Shown here: positions 45,901 to 58,154 of the stretch, in pieces
Layout of the letters: every line of letters begins with the position of its first letter
How positions within the stretch are numbered: position 1 is the first letter of the stretch
Assembly: GCA_031761405.1 (NCBI GenBank)
Contig: JASEVX010000008.1
Location: 42,072,541 to 42,136,540 of the forward strand
Length of the DNA stretch: 64,000 nucleotides
Direction of reading: 5' to 3'
Source of the DNA: Serripes groenlandicus
Lineage: Eukaryota; Mollusca; Bivalvia; Cardiida; Cardiidae
The notes under the pieces: generated by a model
What the model saw: only the letters and a program-made list of their open reading frames with translations
What the model was told of the DNA's origin: nothing
Database searches by the model: none
Position numbers and translations under genes: made by a program

Positions 45901-46920
45901 GACTTAATTGAACAGACCTGTTTAATACCGGACTGAAACAAACACCAAACTAATGGATACTGTGTTCTCTCCTTTCTTGATAAGTTAGTCATTTCTAAAG
46001 TGTAAAAAATATTTTATCTTAATATGGCCTAGCGACCTGGTGATGAACATGTGATTACCCGAACAATTTAGATTACAAATAGCCATTCTAATGAGCTAAA
46101 ACGGTAGTCTATCGAATACCAACTAGATTTTTCATAACTTTGGAATGGCCTAATTTTGAACACATGATGACCAATTTCAGAACGTAACTAAAAAAATCAC
46201 CAAGACAACATTCTGGCAAACTAACATTATTCTACTCTCAACAGATGCAGGGTTGATACATTCTCAAATTTACCCGCACTAGAGTCATCGCAAGCCCTAC
46301 ACCGATATACTGCTTGTTACTTTGCAGGATTTTCCATACGATAGCTACTACAGTGCCATTGGCGCTTTGATTTTAAAAGTCATGAAGTCGTCATAAACAC
46401 AGCCACTTTTATCAAAATATAGCGTCAGTCTGAAAGTTCATAAGAATTGAACGAGAATGCTTATCCCTCGTGAATTTATACCCACCATTGCACATTCGTG
46501 CAGACGCACTCGTTTGTTGACTGCATGTACATATAACTCGGAATAAAATATCAAAACTTTAATGGTTAATAAACTTTTCCTTATCTGTGCGATGCTCCTT
46601 ATTCAACATACTGTCATAAATTATAAGTAAACTATTTATGATCTCCGAAATAATGAATTGTTTTAATTATTTCTCTTCCTAGACTCTTCAGCATCTCAGT
46701 AGTATTAATCCCAAAAGTCACTGCTACCTCCATCATGCCACTATCTACAATGAAAGGACTGCCTAGATCTACTTGTCGTCATCTGAATAATTAGCAGGAG
46801 TTTGGCCCCTTTTAGGTTGTGTTACGCACTGTTGTATATACTTGAACAACTTTGTACAAAATAATCCTTGACTAGAGTTTTGTCAGCATGCCATTTCATC
46901 CACAGTCTTTGTCTTTTCAG
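42954..46920. other. Gene 2 intron A-B
   Basis: Contains an A run (about 43493-43515) and an aat-rich simple stretch (43745-43820), with no gene. From about 44709 it aligns with gene 1. Bases about 45137-46378 are absent from gene 1 and begin with a hairpin tggcgatt...aatcgcca. A second hairpin, cagagacatataaa/tttatatgtctctg, lies at 45839-45873. Confidence 0.6.
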
Positions 46921-47163
46921 ATGCAATGACGTCCCTGTTTACATAACGGAAAGAGATCTGTTGGAGAGGTATATCCAAGAGCGGGAAGAATGTCACCTGC
47001 TTCTACTCCCGCCTAATTACCTTATCGGAAACAAAACACGTTGTTACAATAACGTTGAATCACTTTGTAACATAACTGGACTTTGGCGAGAGTACGATCG
47101 CGAGGTTGAAGGTTTCTGTAGCACGATAAACTGGATGTACGAGACTTTCGATACTAAAACAAG
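46921..47163 (+). CDS. Gene 2, internal exon B
   Basis: Paralogue of 1365-1604, bounded by gtcttttcag and a gtgagc donor at 47164. Its first base completes the split Ala codon from exon A, then CNDVPVYITERDLLERY follows. 81 codons, one more than in gene 1; the difference lies in the variable N-terminal part. NKT and NIT sequons and the four internal cysteines are kept. It leaves in phase 2, matching exon C. The exon is intact. Substitutions from gene 1 cluster at the two ends, while the middle is nearly unchanged, which suggests that the central Cys-bearing block is under constraint. Confidence 0.83.
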
Positions 47164-47184
47164 GTGAGCGAGCAAAACCTGGTG

Positions 47185-47425
47185 TGAACTCTAGTGGATA
47201 ATCTTGTCAGGGGTCGTCAGTTCAAACCCCGTATTGGCTGTTCTTTTCCCTGATGATTGTCAAAATTCATTGAGAAAAAGCGTCATTCGTCTTCCACAAA
47301 TTTGCTTTATATGCTATGTGGCGAGAAAGCCATGGAACACGTGTTGCATCACCTGGTCACCTTGATATAACAGCAAAAACATTGAAAACGGAGTTAAACT
47401 CCAACCAACCAATCAATCAATTTAT
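47185..47425 (+). mobile_element. Old tRNA-derived SINE (orthologous to 1625-1905)
   Basis: B box-like gttcaaaccccg, tail ccaaccaaccaatcaatca; same intron and position as in gene 1. Confidence 0.6.
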
Positions 47426-48071
47426 GAGTTTATTTTTATTTATCCTCAACATGTACATGTATAATTATCTATTTGGCCAGTCGGACCTACTGCTTTGATA
47501 TCTATGCCCCCACTGTAAGTCGTTTGAGCTGTTGGTGGGTCCGGTCCGTCATTACGATATATGAGCCCGTCCATCGGACGAAAATGTACAAGTTTGCTGT
47601 TGTGAACAGATCTTCACTGCTCGAATAGGATTTGTATAAGCGTGGCGCCGTGCAGAGATTCGAATACATCTGAGTAGTCTGAACAGAGTGTTCATAACCT
47701 TCATTGTTCAGAAATGGCAACTTAGACACTCCCATACACTGACTCATGTGACCTTTGTTGCTACTTTTTTAGTGTTTAAGACAAATTGCTGACACACGGT
47801 ATATATGAAGTGTACTCATGCAGAACACCATTCTGATTCATGTCCGTTCAGAAATTGGATTATTATCTCCCTTTTATCTTTGTTTTTGTATTTTTGAAGC
47901 AGTTTGAGGGTTACAAGGTCGACTTAACTGTCTCTTGTAGTTAGCTACATGAGGGAAGGGTTGACATAATGAGGCTATCTTAATAATCGACTTACAGGTT
48001 AATGAACCTCACTATTTTGATTGTTTCTATTAGATGTTCTTTGCAGATTATCATTTGCGTGTATGTTTCAG

Positions 48072-48267
48072 GTACAGAAACATATTTTGTGCCATTTGTA
48101 ATGGTGAGCCAAACACCACAACGAGTGTTGCCACATGTTCGTTTAACAGCCCAGGTAAAATATTTGCGACCTTCACTGGAATTCTTACTTTTAATCACAA
48201 CACTGGAACCCGTGTATCCGCAACTTCTGACTACTGTCCAGTCGGTCAACTGTTCGATCCATTTAAG
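48072..48267 (+). CDS. Gene 2, internal exon C (CAICNG module)
   Basis: Paralogue of 2518-2713 with identical length (196 bases), acceptor gtttcag and donor gtacgt at 48268. It begins YRNIFCAICNG and ends GQLFDPFK in phase 0, so it needs a phase-0 exon D like the one at 11661. None is found before 64000; since 63413-64000 matches 5840-6770 of the gene 1 intron, the missing exon is expected several kilobases to the right. The first 16 residues are identical to gene 1; the remainder differs at about 21 positions. The exon itself carries no stop or frameshift, which weighs against long-standing death of gene 2 despite the stop in exon A. Confidence 0.83.
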
Positions 48268-48519
48268 GTACGTAAGGTTTTTTCGCTCCCTTTTCCGTTG
48301 GAAACGTCTTATAAAGTTCCTTACATCGTCGGTACATACTTGTTCCCATTTTATTTCAACAGAGTAACTTATAAGATCAATTTTTTTTTGAATGGTCAAA
48401 TACTATGTAAATACCTAATACATAGTTCACATGACTACTATATATCCCTCCCCTGTCGGCCATTTTGATGAGGAAACTTTTTTTTTTTTTTCTCATTTCA
48501 ACAGACAGCCTCGGTTGTT

Positions 48520-48725
48520 GTATTGTTATAGCGTCCGCCTTGGGTTCGGGAGGTTGCGGGTTAACCACTGCCCTTCTTGGCGCTCAGGGTTGCGGGGTTA
48601 GCATTACGACTGACTGGCTGATGTCAAGGTAATTGGACTAGAAGAACTGGTAACTTACTCAGGAAACGCCGTGATATAACTGAAACGTTGTTGAAAGCGA
48701 CGAAAAAACAAACAATCAATCCCAA
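48520..48725 (+). mobile_element. tRNA-derived SINE, uninterrupted copy of 2920-4345
   Basis: It shows the empty site of the gene 1 hAT insertion near 48583 ('cttggcgctcaggg'). Confidence 0.65.
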
Positions 48726-49544
48726 CATATAAATAAGGTTGAAAAGAGAAAGATCCATTAAAATTTCATTAAGCATCTTTAAATATGTACAAACATAATT
48801 TTATCAAAAAGCTGATACAATCAGATAAAACAAAATCTTCAACGATATGTGATTGTCACACCAATTTTCTATGTGTTTATAATTGTTAAATATTTGTTTT
48901 AAAATGGCCGACAAGGGAAGTAATTATTGTTGTTCTAGGAACAACATGTATGTTTTACATTACAAGATAACATACCTTCAGACGTTTTAAAATGTTTGGC
49001 TATAACGTTTAGATTTTAACATTTTTTTGTATTATTTTTTCATTTTGGTTTTGCTTTTAAACAAGAAAATTATGATAAAAGAAAATGATATCTGAATTCT
49101 TTTTTATATTTGTATTGGTGTTTGGACATAGATAATAAATAGGTTACTTAATTGTATCCGAAAATATCACCTGTCCTAATATTTGTAGGAGGTAAAACTA
49201 AAAAACTATTAAACATATGACAACTACAAAGATATCTTCTTAATATTTGGAACATAATTGTTAAAATGCCCATATCACAATACCTGAGTCTTTTTAGCCA
49301 GTCAATATTCCAATGATACAGAGATTTCAGCCTGTAAATTTATCTGTCGTTTTAGATGAAAGGTTAACTTTTCCGAAAATAAATGTTGTGTAAATGTGTC
49401 ATGTATGACTATAAACTTTAATTTGCTACAAAATGTGGAATTTTGGAAAATCTCTTATTTTCTGTGTGATATTTCAACCATTGTTTACACGGGGAGTTGC
49501 TTATCTCTCTTAGCTACGTTCCTGATAATAGCTACAATCAAAGC

Positions 49545-51917
49545 ACTGAAAGTCCTGTGGGACCCGTACCCATTGTATGAGGGGGAAAAAGATGGTCAAC
49601 TGTTCTATTTTTTGGAAAGTTACAACACAAGTCACATCATTTCAAACAAGAGCACCGCCCGCGGGTGCCTGACGCTCGTCTGATACCTAGTTTCTGACCC
49701 AATATGACCCATATTTGGACTTGACCTAGATATCTTTAAGACAAACATTCTGACCAAATTTCAAGCTGCTGAAATAAAAAATGCGGCATCCAAAGTGTTA
49801 ACAAGATTTTCCTTCAATTTGACCTAGTGACCTAGTTTTTGACCCAGCATAACCCATATTCGAACTTGACCTAGATAATTTAAGACAAACATTCTGACAA
49901 AATTTCAAACTGCTTATATAAAAATTGCGACCTCTGGAGTGTTAACAAGATTTTCCCTCAATTTGACCTAGTGACCTACATTTTGACCCGACGTGACCCA
50001 TGTTCGAACTTGACCTACATATCATCAAGACAAACATTCTGATAAAGTTTCAACATGATCAAGTTGAAAATGTGGCCTCCAGAGTGTTAACAAGATTTCC
50101 CTTCAATTCGACCTAGTGACCTAGTTGTTGACCTCATATGGCCCAGTTTCGAACTTGTCCAAGATTTTATGGAGATGAACATTCTGATAAACTTTCATGA
50201 AGATTGGATACAAAATGTAGCCCGTAGAGTTTTAACAAGCTCAAATGTTGACGACGCACGACGGACGGACGCCGGACAAAATGTGATCACAATAGCTAAA
50301 AATACAAGAAATGAAAAAGCAAAAAATCCAAATGTTTGACCCAAAATCCCATTTGACATGTTGAAGTATATTATTTATGAAATATGTGTGCACAATTTGA
50401 AATCAATCTAACAAACAAGAGGGCCATGATGGCCCTGGATCGCTCACCTTAATTATACTATGTACTGTTATGCAAAACACATCAAGACATTTATTCTGAA
50501 TGCAACCTCCAGTGTTAACAAGATTTTCCTCCATTTGGCCTAGTGATCTATAAATTATTTTTCCTGATATGACCCATATTCCAACATGGACTAGATATCA
50601 TCAAAACAACATTTTGACAAATTTTCAACTTGCTCAAAGTAAAAATGCGGCCTCCGGAGTTTGAACAATATTTTCCTTTATTGACCTTGTTTCTGACCCC
50701 CATATGACCCATATTGGAACTTGAACTAGATATCATTTAGACAAACATTCTGACCAAATTTCAAGATGCTTAAGCAAAAAATGCGGCATCCGAAGTGTTA
50801 ACAAGATTTTCCTTCCGTTTGCCCTAGTGACCTAGTTTTTGACCCAGCATGACCCGTATTCGTACTTGGCCTAGATATCATTCAGCTAAACATTCTGACC
50901 GAATTTCAAGCTGCTGTAGCAAAACATGCGGCTTCTACAGAGTTTACAAGATTTTCCCTCAATTTGGCCTAGTGACCTAGTTTCTGACCCAAAATGACCC
51001 ATATTTAAACTTGACCTACATATCATTTAAGACAAACATTATGATAAAGTTTCAATATGCTCAAGTTGAAAATGTGGCCTCTAGAGTGTTAACAAGATAA
51101 CCCTTCAATTTGGCCTAGTGACCTAGTTTTTGACCCGGCATGACCCATATTCGAACTTGACTTAGATATTATTCAGCTCAACATTCTGACTAAATTTCAA
51201 GCTGCTGTAGCAAAAAAGACAGCTTCTACGGTGTAAACAAGATTTCCCTTCAATTTGGCCTAGTGACCTATTTTTTGACCCGTCATGACCCATATTCAAA
51301 CTTGGCTTAGATATCATTCAGCTCAACATTCTGACTAAATTTCAAGCTGCTGAAGCAAAAAATGCAGCTTCTACAGTGTTACCAATATTTTCCTTCAATT
51401 TGGCCTTGTGACCTAGTTTTTGACCCGGCATAACCCATATTCGAACTTGACCTAGATATTTTAAACACAAACATTCTGACAAAATTTTAAACTGCTGAAG
51501 CAAAAATTGCGGCCTCTGGAGTGTTAACAAGATTTTCCTTCAATTTGACCTAGTGACCTACATTTTGACCCGACATGACCCATGTTCGAACTTGACCTAC
51601 ATATCATCAAGACAAACATTCTGATAAAGTTTCAACATGCTCAAGTTGAAAATGTGGCCTCCAAAGTGTTAACAAGATTTCGCTTCAATTTGACCTAGTG
51701 ACCTCGTTTTTGACCTCATATGGCCCAATTTCGAACTTGTCCAAGATTTTATGGAGATGAATGTTCTGATACACTTTCATGAAGATTGGATGCAAAATGT
51801 AGCCTGTAGAGTGTTAACAAGCTGAAATGTTGACGACGCACGACGCACGACGGACGGACGCCGGACAAAATGTGACCACAATAGCTCACCTTGCACTTCG
51901 TGCATAGGTGAGCTAAA
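49545..51917 (+). mobile_element. Two adjacent pearl/Helentron-like tandem-core elements
   Basis: Units of about 145 bases, each with 'gacctagtgacctag', 'tttgaccc', 'cattctga' and 'gttaacaagattttcc', recur from about 49690. The first element, 5'-truncated, ends near 50300 in a gacggacgccgg block. The second is complete: it starts aacaagagggccatgatggc (about 50409) and ends with the hairpin agctcacct...aggtgagct (about 51884-51914). About ten units are present in the second. Open frames here are by-products of the repeats. Confidence 0.85.
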
Positions 51918-53590
51918 AATGAGGGAGCTTTGATCAAAGTCAACCAAAAACCACCAAAATCATGTTTTTTACCCCAAAAATAAGGTCAAACTCAGTATCT
52001 TTAGCATTCAATGTGAAGAAGGGTATTAGATGAACAGGTTTTCCAAGTTTCAAAGTATTATGTTTGATAGTTTCCATGTAAGTGAGCTAAACGCAAAACT
52101 TAACCAACGCCGACGATCAAGTGACGACAATAGCTCGTCTTTTTTTTTTCAAAAAATCAGACGAGCTAAAAATGTAAACAAAAAAGCAAAAATGCATACA
52201 GTTCAAACATTTATTTAAGACAGGGTTAACCCCTTATTTCCAGAGATCTATAATTACACTCTTGACTTGTAGACAGTAGATACAGTTAGATAAACAAACA
52301 CATTTGTGATAGGTAATTTATCACATGGATAAACCCTACAGCAGATGATTTGAAAATGTTTAACTAAAGATATTGGTAAATCTGTATTGATGAAACTAAA
52401 AGTCAATAAAACATTGAGAAAACTGTCGAAATTTCTCATACCATCCATCTGTTGAAGATTAGACAACATGTGTCTGTAGTGTAGAAAGGGTAACATAGTA
52501 CCTATAGCAAAGCTATTTATTATCTATAGTATCTAAAGAATCAACTTAATTTTAACACTCTTAGTAAAGAGGCACGCAAGGAACATTTGAGAGAAATGTG
52601 GTGACTACAGTGTTTACAAAATATTTCTCAATATTGGCCTAGTGACCTAGTTTTTAGCCAGACCATATTCGAAGTTAGCCTAAATATCATCAAGATAAAC
52701 ATTCTGGTAAAGTTTCATCATGCTAGGGTTAAAAACATGGCTTCCAGAGCATTAACAAGATTTTTCTTAAATTTGATCAAGGGACCTAATTTTTTACTCA
52801 ACATGACCAATGTCTAAATTGGCCAGTATATCATCAAGAAAAACTGTCTGACAAAGTTTCAAGCCGCTAGGATCAAAAGTGTGGTCTCTTAAGTGTTAAA
52901 TCAAGATTGTCCTACAACTTGGCATAGTGACCTAATTTTTTAACAAACATTACCCATATTCAAAATAAATAAAATAAAAACAATCATTCTGACAAAGTTT
53001 CAGCATGCTCAAGCTAAAAGTGCCGCTTCCAGAGTCTTAACCCTTTCCCTCATACGACAATTCTGCAGCAGACGACTTTGAACATATTTTGTCAATTGAT
53101 ACAAAACCTCTATAACTGAATGGATAACCTATGACTAAAAGTGGAAAACATTGTGGCAAAAGGAGAAATTGCTTGTTTTGAGCAATTTCTTCTTTTGTCT
53201 CTATGTTTTCAAAAAGCCATCTGAAGCAGAGGCGTCAGAACGCGTCTATATGAGGGAAAAGGTTAACAAGATTTTCCTCCAACTTGGCTTAGTGCCCTAA
53301 TGTTTTATCCAAAATAACCAATATTTGAAATTGGCCTATCATCAAGACAAACTTTCTGTCAAGGTTTCAAAATGCTCAATACAAAAATGCAGTGTCTATA
53401 GAGTTAACAAGATTGTTCTACAGTGTTTGGCTATGTGACCTAGTTCTTTACTGGATCTGACACATATTCGAACTTAGGCTAGATATCATACAAGCAAATA
53501 TTCTGAGAAAATTTCAACATGCTTAAGTAAAACATGCGGCTTCCAGAGTGTTAACTAGATTTTCCTTTAATTTGAGCAAACCAACATTGT
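51918..53590 (+). repeat. Degenerate tandem-core repeats
   Basis: More diverged units of the same ~145-base type from about 52590, preceded by a segment (51930-52080) that recurs at 53716-53850. A further element end, agctcgtc...gacgagct, lies at 52130-52170. Confidence 0.65.
53041..53262. mobile_element. Intact piggyBac-like MITE (222 bp)
   Basis: TTAA at 53037-53040 and 53263-53266. Ends are ccctttccctcatacgac and tatgagggaaaagg. It sits in the conserved gttaacaagatttt of a tandem unit, so neighbouring units show the empty site. Confidence 0.9.
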
Positions 53591-53700
53591 GGACTCTGTG
53601 TAAAGTATCGATCCGGATCAGCCTAAGCATGCCACACAGGCTTACAAGGATAGACAAATTTCTCCTGTGGATTTTCTGTCAAATTGACCTGTAACTTAAC
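53585..53700 (+). repeat. 'tggactctg' dispersed repeat
   Basis: gtggactctgtgtaaagtat, then cggatcagcctaagcatgcc and cctgtggattttctgt; the same order occurs at 60290-60380. Confidence 0.7.
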
Positions 53701-53861
53701 CAACAATGTCCAATTCTCTAATACAACCAAAATACATCAAAATTTATACTTTTTACCCCCAAAAATAGGCTACACTCAGCCTATTTAGTATACAATGAGA
53801 AGAAGGATATTAGATGAACAAGTTTTCCAATTAAGTCTCAAAGTATTAGGTAATAAAATAG

Positions 53862-54136
53862 TTTGATTGATTAATTGGGGTTTAACACCATTTTCATCAA
53901 TCTTTCAGTCATATCACGGCAGCCAGTTCAACTACTCATATGTTTCTTGGCTTTCTCATACCAGTACTTCACACAACATTCTTTCCAAGCAACTGGCTGC
54001 TTTTCCACATAGTCTGAAAGCCCATTGGTGGTAGTCATGTCAAATGTTGGAAGGAATGTAGGCCAAGCTGGTGTTCGAACTCACAACCCCTGGATTAACA
54101 GCCCATGTCTCTACTGACTGAGCTACGGTAAACTGA
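53862..54136 (-). mobile_element. tRNA-derived SINE with 12-bp target duplication
   Basis: GTAATAAAATAG at 53850-53861 and 54137-54148. Minus-strand A box at the 54110-54128 end, B box gagttcgaacacc (about 54075), reversed tail attgattaattggggttta. Confidence 0.9.
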
Positions 54137-54679
54137 GTAATAAAATAGGAAACATGCTGTACCAAAGTGAGCTTGCAAAGATATTTTCAAAGTTGTCTGC
54201 TGTAGATTGGTTAAATTTGGGTAAAGTTTTTTAAAAAGAACCTGTGATATTGGTTCCGTTCAAATAATTCTTCCAATCCTTGAAGTTTGCAAAAAAAGCA
54301 ACAGGTCAATTTGTACAGTTGTGTTAAAAATTTCAAACTTTTCTTCCCATTACTATGTTCAACAATTGAACAATTGGGGACATATTTTGTACATGTAAAT
54401 TATGTTGCATGATGAGTACATATCAACTTGAATATACCAGAGACATATAAACACATATATACATAGAAAAAAATAGTAAACTGACCTTTGAATGTATATA
54501 GGCTGTAGACAATAATGATGCAATAGAAAATCTTTAAACTTTATGTCAGAAGTTAAATCTCATAATGTGCTTTTTCCTTTTGTGATCAATAATTTCATTG
54601 TGAAATTAATTCTTCTCATGAACATGTACCAGTACTCTATGGAATCTAGACAGAGAAAGCTTTGATCAGATTTAAAAAA

Positions 54680-56080
54680 CAAGAGGCCCAAGAGGGCCAG
54701 TATCGCTCCACGGCCATTAGGCAAAAATTTAATTTTCAAACAGCCCCGCCCCCTGATGGCCATGTTTTTGACCAATCAACATTGTTGAAGGAATCTAATA
54801 GAGGACCATCCTAGGAACATTTCTACAAAATTATTTGAAAATCAGCCCGAAACTTTCGTAGAAGATTTTTTAAGTTTTCACTATAGCCATATAAGGCAAA
54901 ATAGCCCCGCACCCTGGCAGCCATAGTTTTCGACCAATCAACTTGGCTTGAAGGAATTTGATAGAGGGTCACCCAAAGAACATATCTACAAAATTATTTG
55001 AAAATCAGCTGGACACTCTCGTCGGAGAAGATTTTTTAAGTTTTCACTATAGCCATATACGGCAAAATAGCCCCACCCTCTGACGGCCATGTTTTTCGAC
55101 TAATCAACATGGCTTGAAGGATCTGATAGAGGGTCACCCAGGGAACATTTCTACAAAATTATTTGAAAATTTGCCTGAAACTTTCGGAGGAGAAGATTTT
55201 TTAAGTTTACACTATAGCCATATAAGGCAAAATAGCCCCGCCCCCTGGCAGCCATAGTTTTCCACTAATCAACATGGCTTGAAGGAATCTGACAGAGGGT
55301 CTCCCAAGGAACATTTCTACAAAATTATTTGAAAATTTGCCAAACACTTTTTGAGGTAAAGATATTTTAATTTTACATTATAGCCATATAAGGCAAATTA
55401 GCCCCGCTCCCCTGGCGACCATGTTTTTCGTCCAATCAACTTGGCTTGAAGGAATCTGATAGAGGGTAACACAAGGAACATTTCTACAAGATTATTTGAA
55501 AATCGGCCGGAAACTTTCGGAGAAGAATATTTTTTTAAGTTTTCACTATAGCCATATACGGCAAAATAAACCCACACTCTGATGGCCATGTTTTTGACTA
55601 ATCAACATGGCTTGAAGGAATCTGATAGAGGGTCTTCCAAGGAACATTTCTACAAAATTATTTGAAAATTTGCCAAACACTTTTTGAGGTAAAGATATTT
55701 TAAGTTTTCACTATAGCCATATAAGGCAAAATGCCCCGCCCCCCTGGCCACCATGTTTTTCTACCAATCAACTTGGCTTGAAGGAATCTGATAGGTCACC
55801 CAAGGAACATTTCTACAAAATTATTTGAAAATCGGCCTGACACTTTCGGAGGAGAAGCTTTTTCCCTATTTTTTTAATTTGTTTGCCATGGAAACCAGAA
55901 TTTTGCATGGATCCCAAAAATTTGAATGAATTTAGTAGAGGACATTAAGAGGATGGTTCCTAGGAAGTTTCATCTTAATTGGCCAAGTGGTTAGGTAGGA
56001 GTAGTCGTTTGAAGCAACAAATTAACGCATGCACGACGGACAATTCGCCATGACATAAGCTCGACTAGCTTTCAGCTAAT
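54680..56080 (+). mobile_element. Third pearl/Helentron-like tandem-core element
   Basis: It starts aacaagaggcccaagagggc and ends near gcacgacggacaattcgcc...agctcgactagctttcagct. About seven units of roughly 166 bases each contain 'ctatagccatata', 'ttggcttgaaggaatctgat' and 'ggaacatttctacaaaatta'. Unit sequence differs from the 145-base family, while the end layout is the same. Confidence 0.85.
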
Positions 56081-56095
56081 TATAATATTTCAATC

Positions 56096-56230
56096 ACCCT
56101 TTCCCTCAAATAGACACTTTCTGACGCCTCTGCAGCAGACAGCTTTTTGAAAACATGGAAGCAGAGGAAGAAATTGCTCCATACGAGCAATTTCTCCTTT
56201 TGTCACAATGCTTTTTACTCATGCCTCTTA
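56096..56230. mobile_element. piggyBac-like MITE, left part
   Basis: ccctttccctcaaatagac, 'ctgcagcagac', 'gagcaatttctccttttgtc'. The right end is lost. Confidence 0.6.
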
Positions 56231-57922
56231 CTGTTGACAAATGCTAGTAAACTTACAGTTTTACATCTTGGGTCATTTAACAAACCTTTTACATCTTGGG
56301 TCATTTAACAAAACAAATGATCTGCCTGATCAAAATTATCAACAGGTTCACCCTGTGTGACACAATATGTAGTTCAAAATGATCTACTTAATGTTAGTTA
56401 TCATGTACAAGTGTCTTCCTGGAAGGCTGTGTTATAGCTCAAAATGATTTACTTGAATGTCTTGTTCATAGTAATTAGTTAATTACACAGTTATCTTCCT
56501 GTATTATAGTAAACAAAAACAGATCTCATTGTGCATCCTTGATTCGTATTTGTATCGTTTACAACATTCCATTCCGTTACTGTTTTCCGAGTTAAAACAA
56601 ACACTTTCATTCAGAATACTTGTCACAACGACTCGCTGCTGTTACTAGCTTTGAAGGTCGTTTTGTTTTTGTTTTCTACCCGTTTTGTTGCGTCCAGGAC
56701 TTGCCATTTGTCTTTTATTTCTATGATTCAACTAAAAACGAAACCGGAAATAACAGTAAATATACCCCAACTTTTCCAATACATAAAAGTTGGTTGTAAA
56801 AATGTCCCATACAGTGACATTATGAATCTTCTTCACAAGTAATGCTGCGCATTATAATCTGTCAACATTTCCATGATCTGAAACGAAACAAAAATACATA
56901 CAGTTACTGATTGCACAATAAAAATAAAATCAAGATGTGTATACATGTCTGCACAAAACCATTTTTATCAATATATATGTATGCTATGATTTGAATAATA
57001 AAATAGTCCGTTTATAATAGATACTTTGCAATTATTGATCTGCATTAAGTTATTTGGGGTTATAATGCATCTGTATCCAGTGAAGACTCGGAGGAGCCTA
57101 TGTATCATATTATGCAGTCTCACCAGTCTTAACTGACCATACACATGTAATTTAGACCTAGAAACAGCGTAGCCTCACTACTTTTATGTCAATATAACTA
57201 TGTCAATATAACTTTATAAATGACGCCAAGGCAAAGTGTCAGTTAGACATGGATTCACTAGACAATTTATAACATACGTACACAAATATACATATGTTTT
57301 TGTGCGTTAATTGAATAACATTTTTGGCAAAGCATCATGCATATGCTCCATCTAAGTATAGACAAAATCTGGAAAATTCATTTATCAATATACATTGTAT
57401 TTCTTCATTCTTTTCAATAATAAAACTTGTATACATAATATCATCAATACAAATAACTGTACACACTTCAGTTTGAAAGCAGTTTTCACATCACTTAACC
57501 ACTTTTGTCTCCTAAGTCCTTAAATGAGCCTAAATAGTGTATACATACAAGAACGATGATACACTTGTACAATATATGTACGAAGTCCTTCATTTATTTT
57601 TTATTTTTCATTTTCCTTCATATGCCACCCTTTTTAAATAATTAACAGATGTCAAATGATAAAACGAACAAGCGAATGTCTACAGGAATTGGGCTATTTT
57701 CAGACATACGTGTACATGAAATACATGTGAGCTTATTTTCATATTCGGTTACGATACAGCACAGGGCGAAAAAAAAAATGTTTTCCACTCCAAATTACAG
57801 TTTAATTGAACCTCGAACGTTTTACGGATTGATGACTAAATGAACATGCATACATTTCTTTCCTGTCAGTCTTCCTCAATATAAACTTCATGTGTCTTTT
57901 CTCCACAATAACAATCTATCGT
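56231..57922. other. No feature recognised
   Basis: AT-rich intronic sequence apart from a 24-base direct repeat 'ttttacatcttgggtcattt'-type at 56260-56310 and 'atgtcaatataact' twice near 57190. No gene supported. Confidence 0.45.
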
Positions 57923-57933
57923 CAGTTTGTCAG

Positions 57934-58154
57934 TCACGGGTTCGATACCCGGTTGCGGCGACATTCTTTCGGGCGATGTTTTCCATTGCCTCTCACCTCT
58001 GATATATGTGAGAAAGTAGTCAGTGGCTTCGAAAGAATGTTGTGTAAGTACTGGTGTGGGAAAGCTAGGAAAACATGGGTAGGCGCACTGACCGCCGTGA
58101 TATGACCAAAGCTGTTGAAAGCGGCGTTAAACTCCAAACAAACAAACAAACAAA
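57934..58154 (+). mobile_element. 5'-truncated tRNA-derived SINE with 11-bp target duplication
   Basis: CAGTTTGTCAG at 57923-57933 and 58155-58165. It starts at the B box (cgggttcgatacccgg) and ends in caaacaaacaaa repeats. Confidence 0.9.

Noticed and set aside
49396..49683. 95-codon open frame
   Set aside because: It spans the junction between duplicated intron and the tandem-core insertion, so it is a chance fusion.
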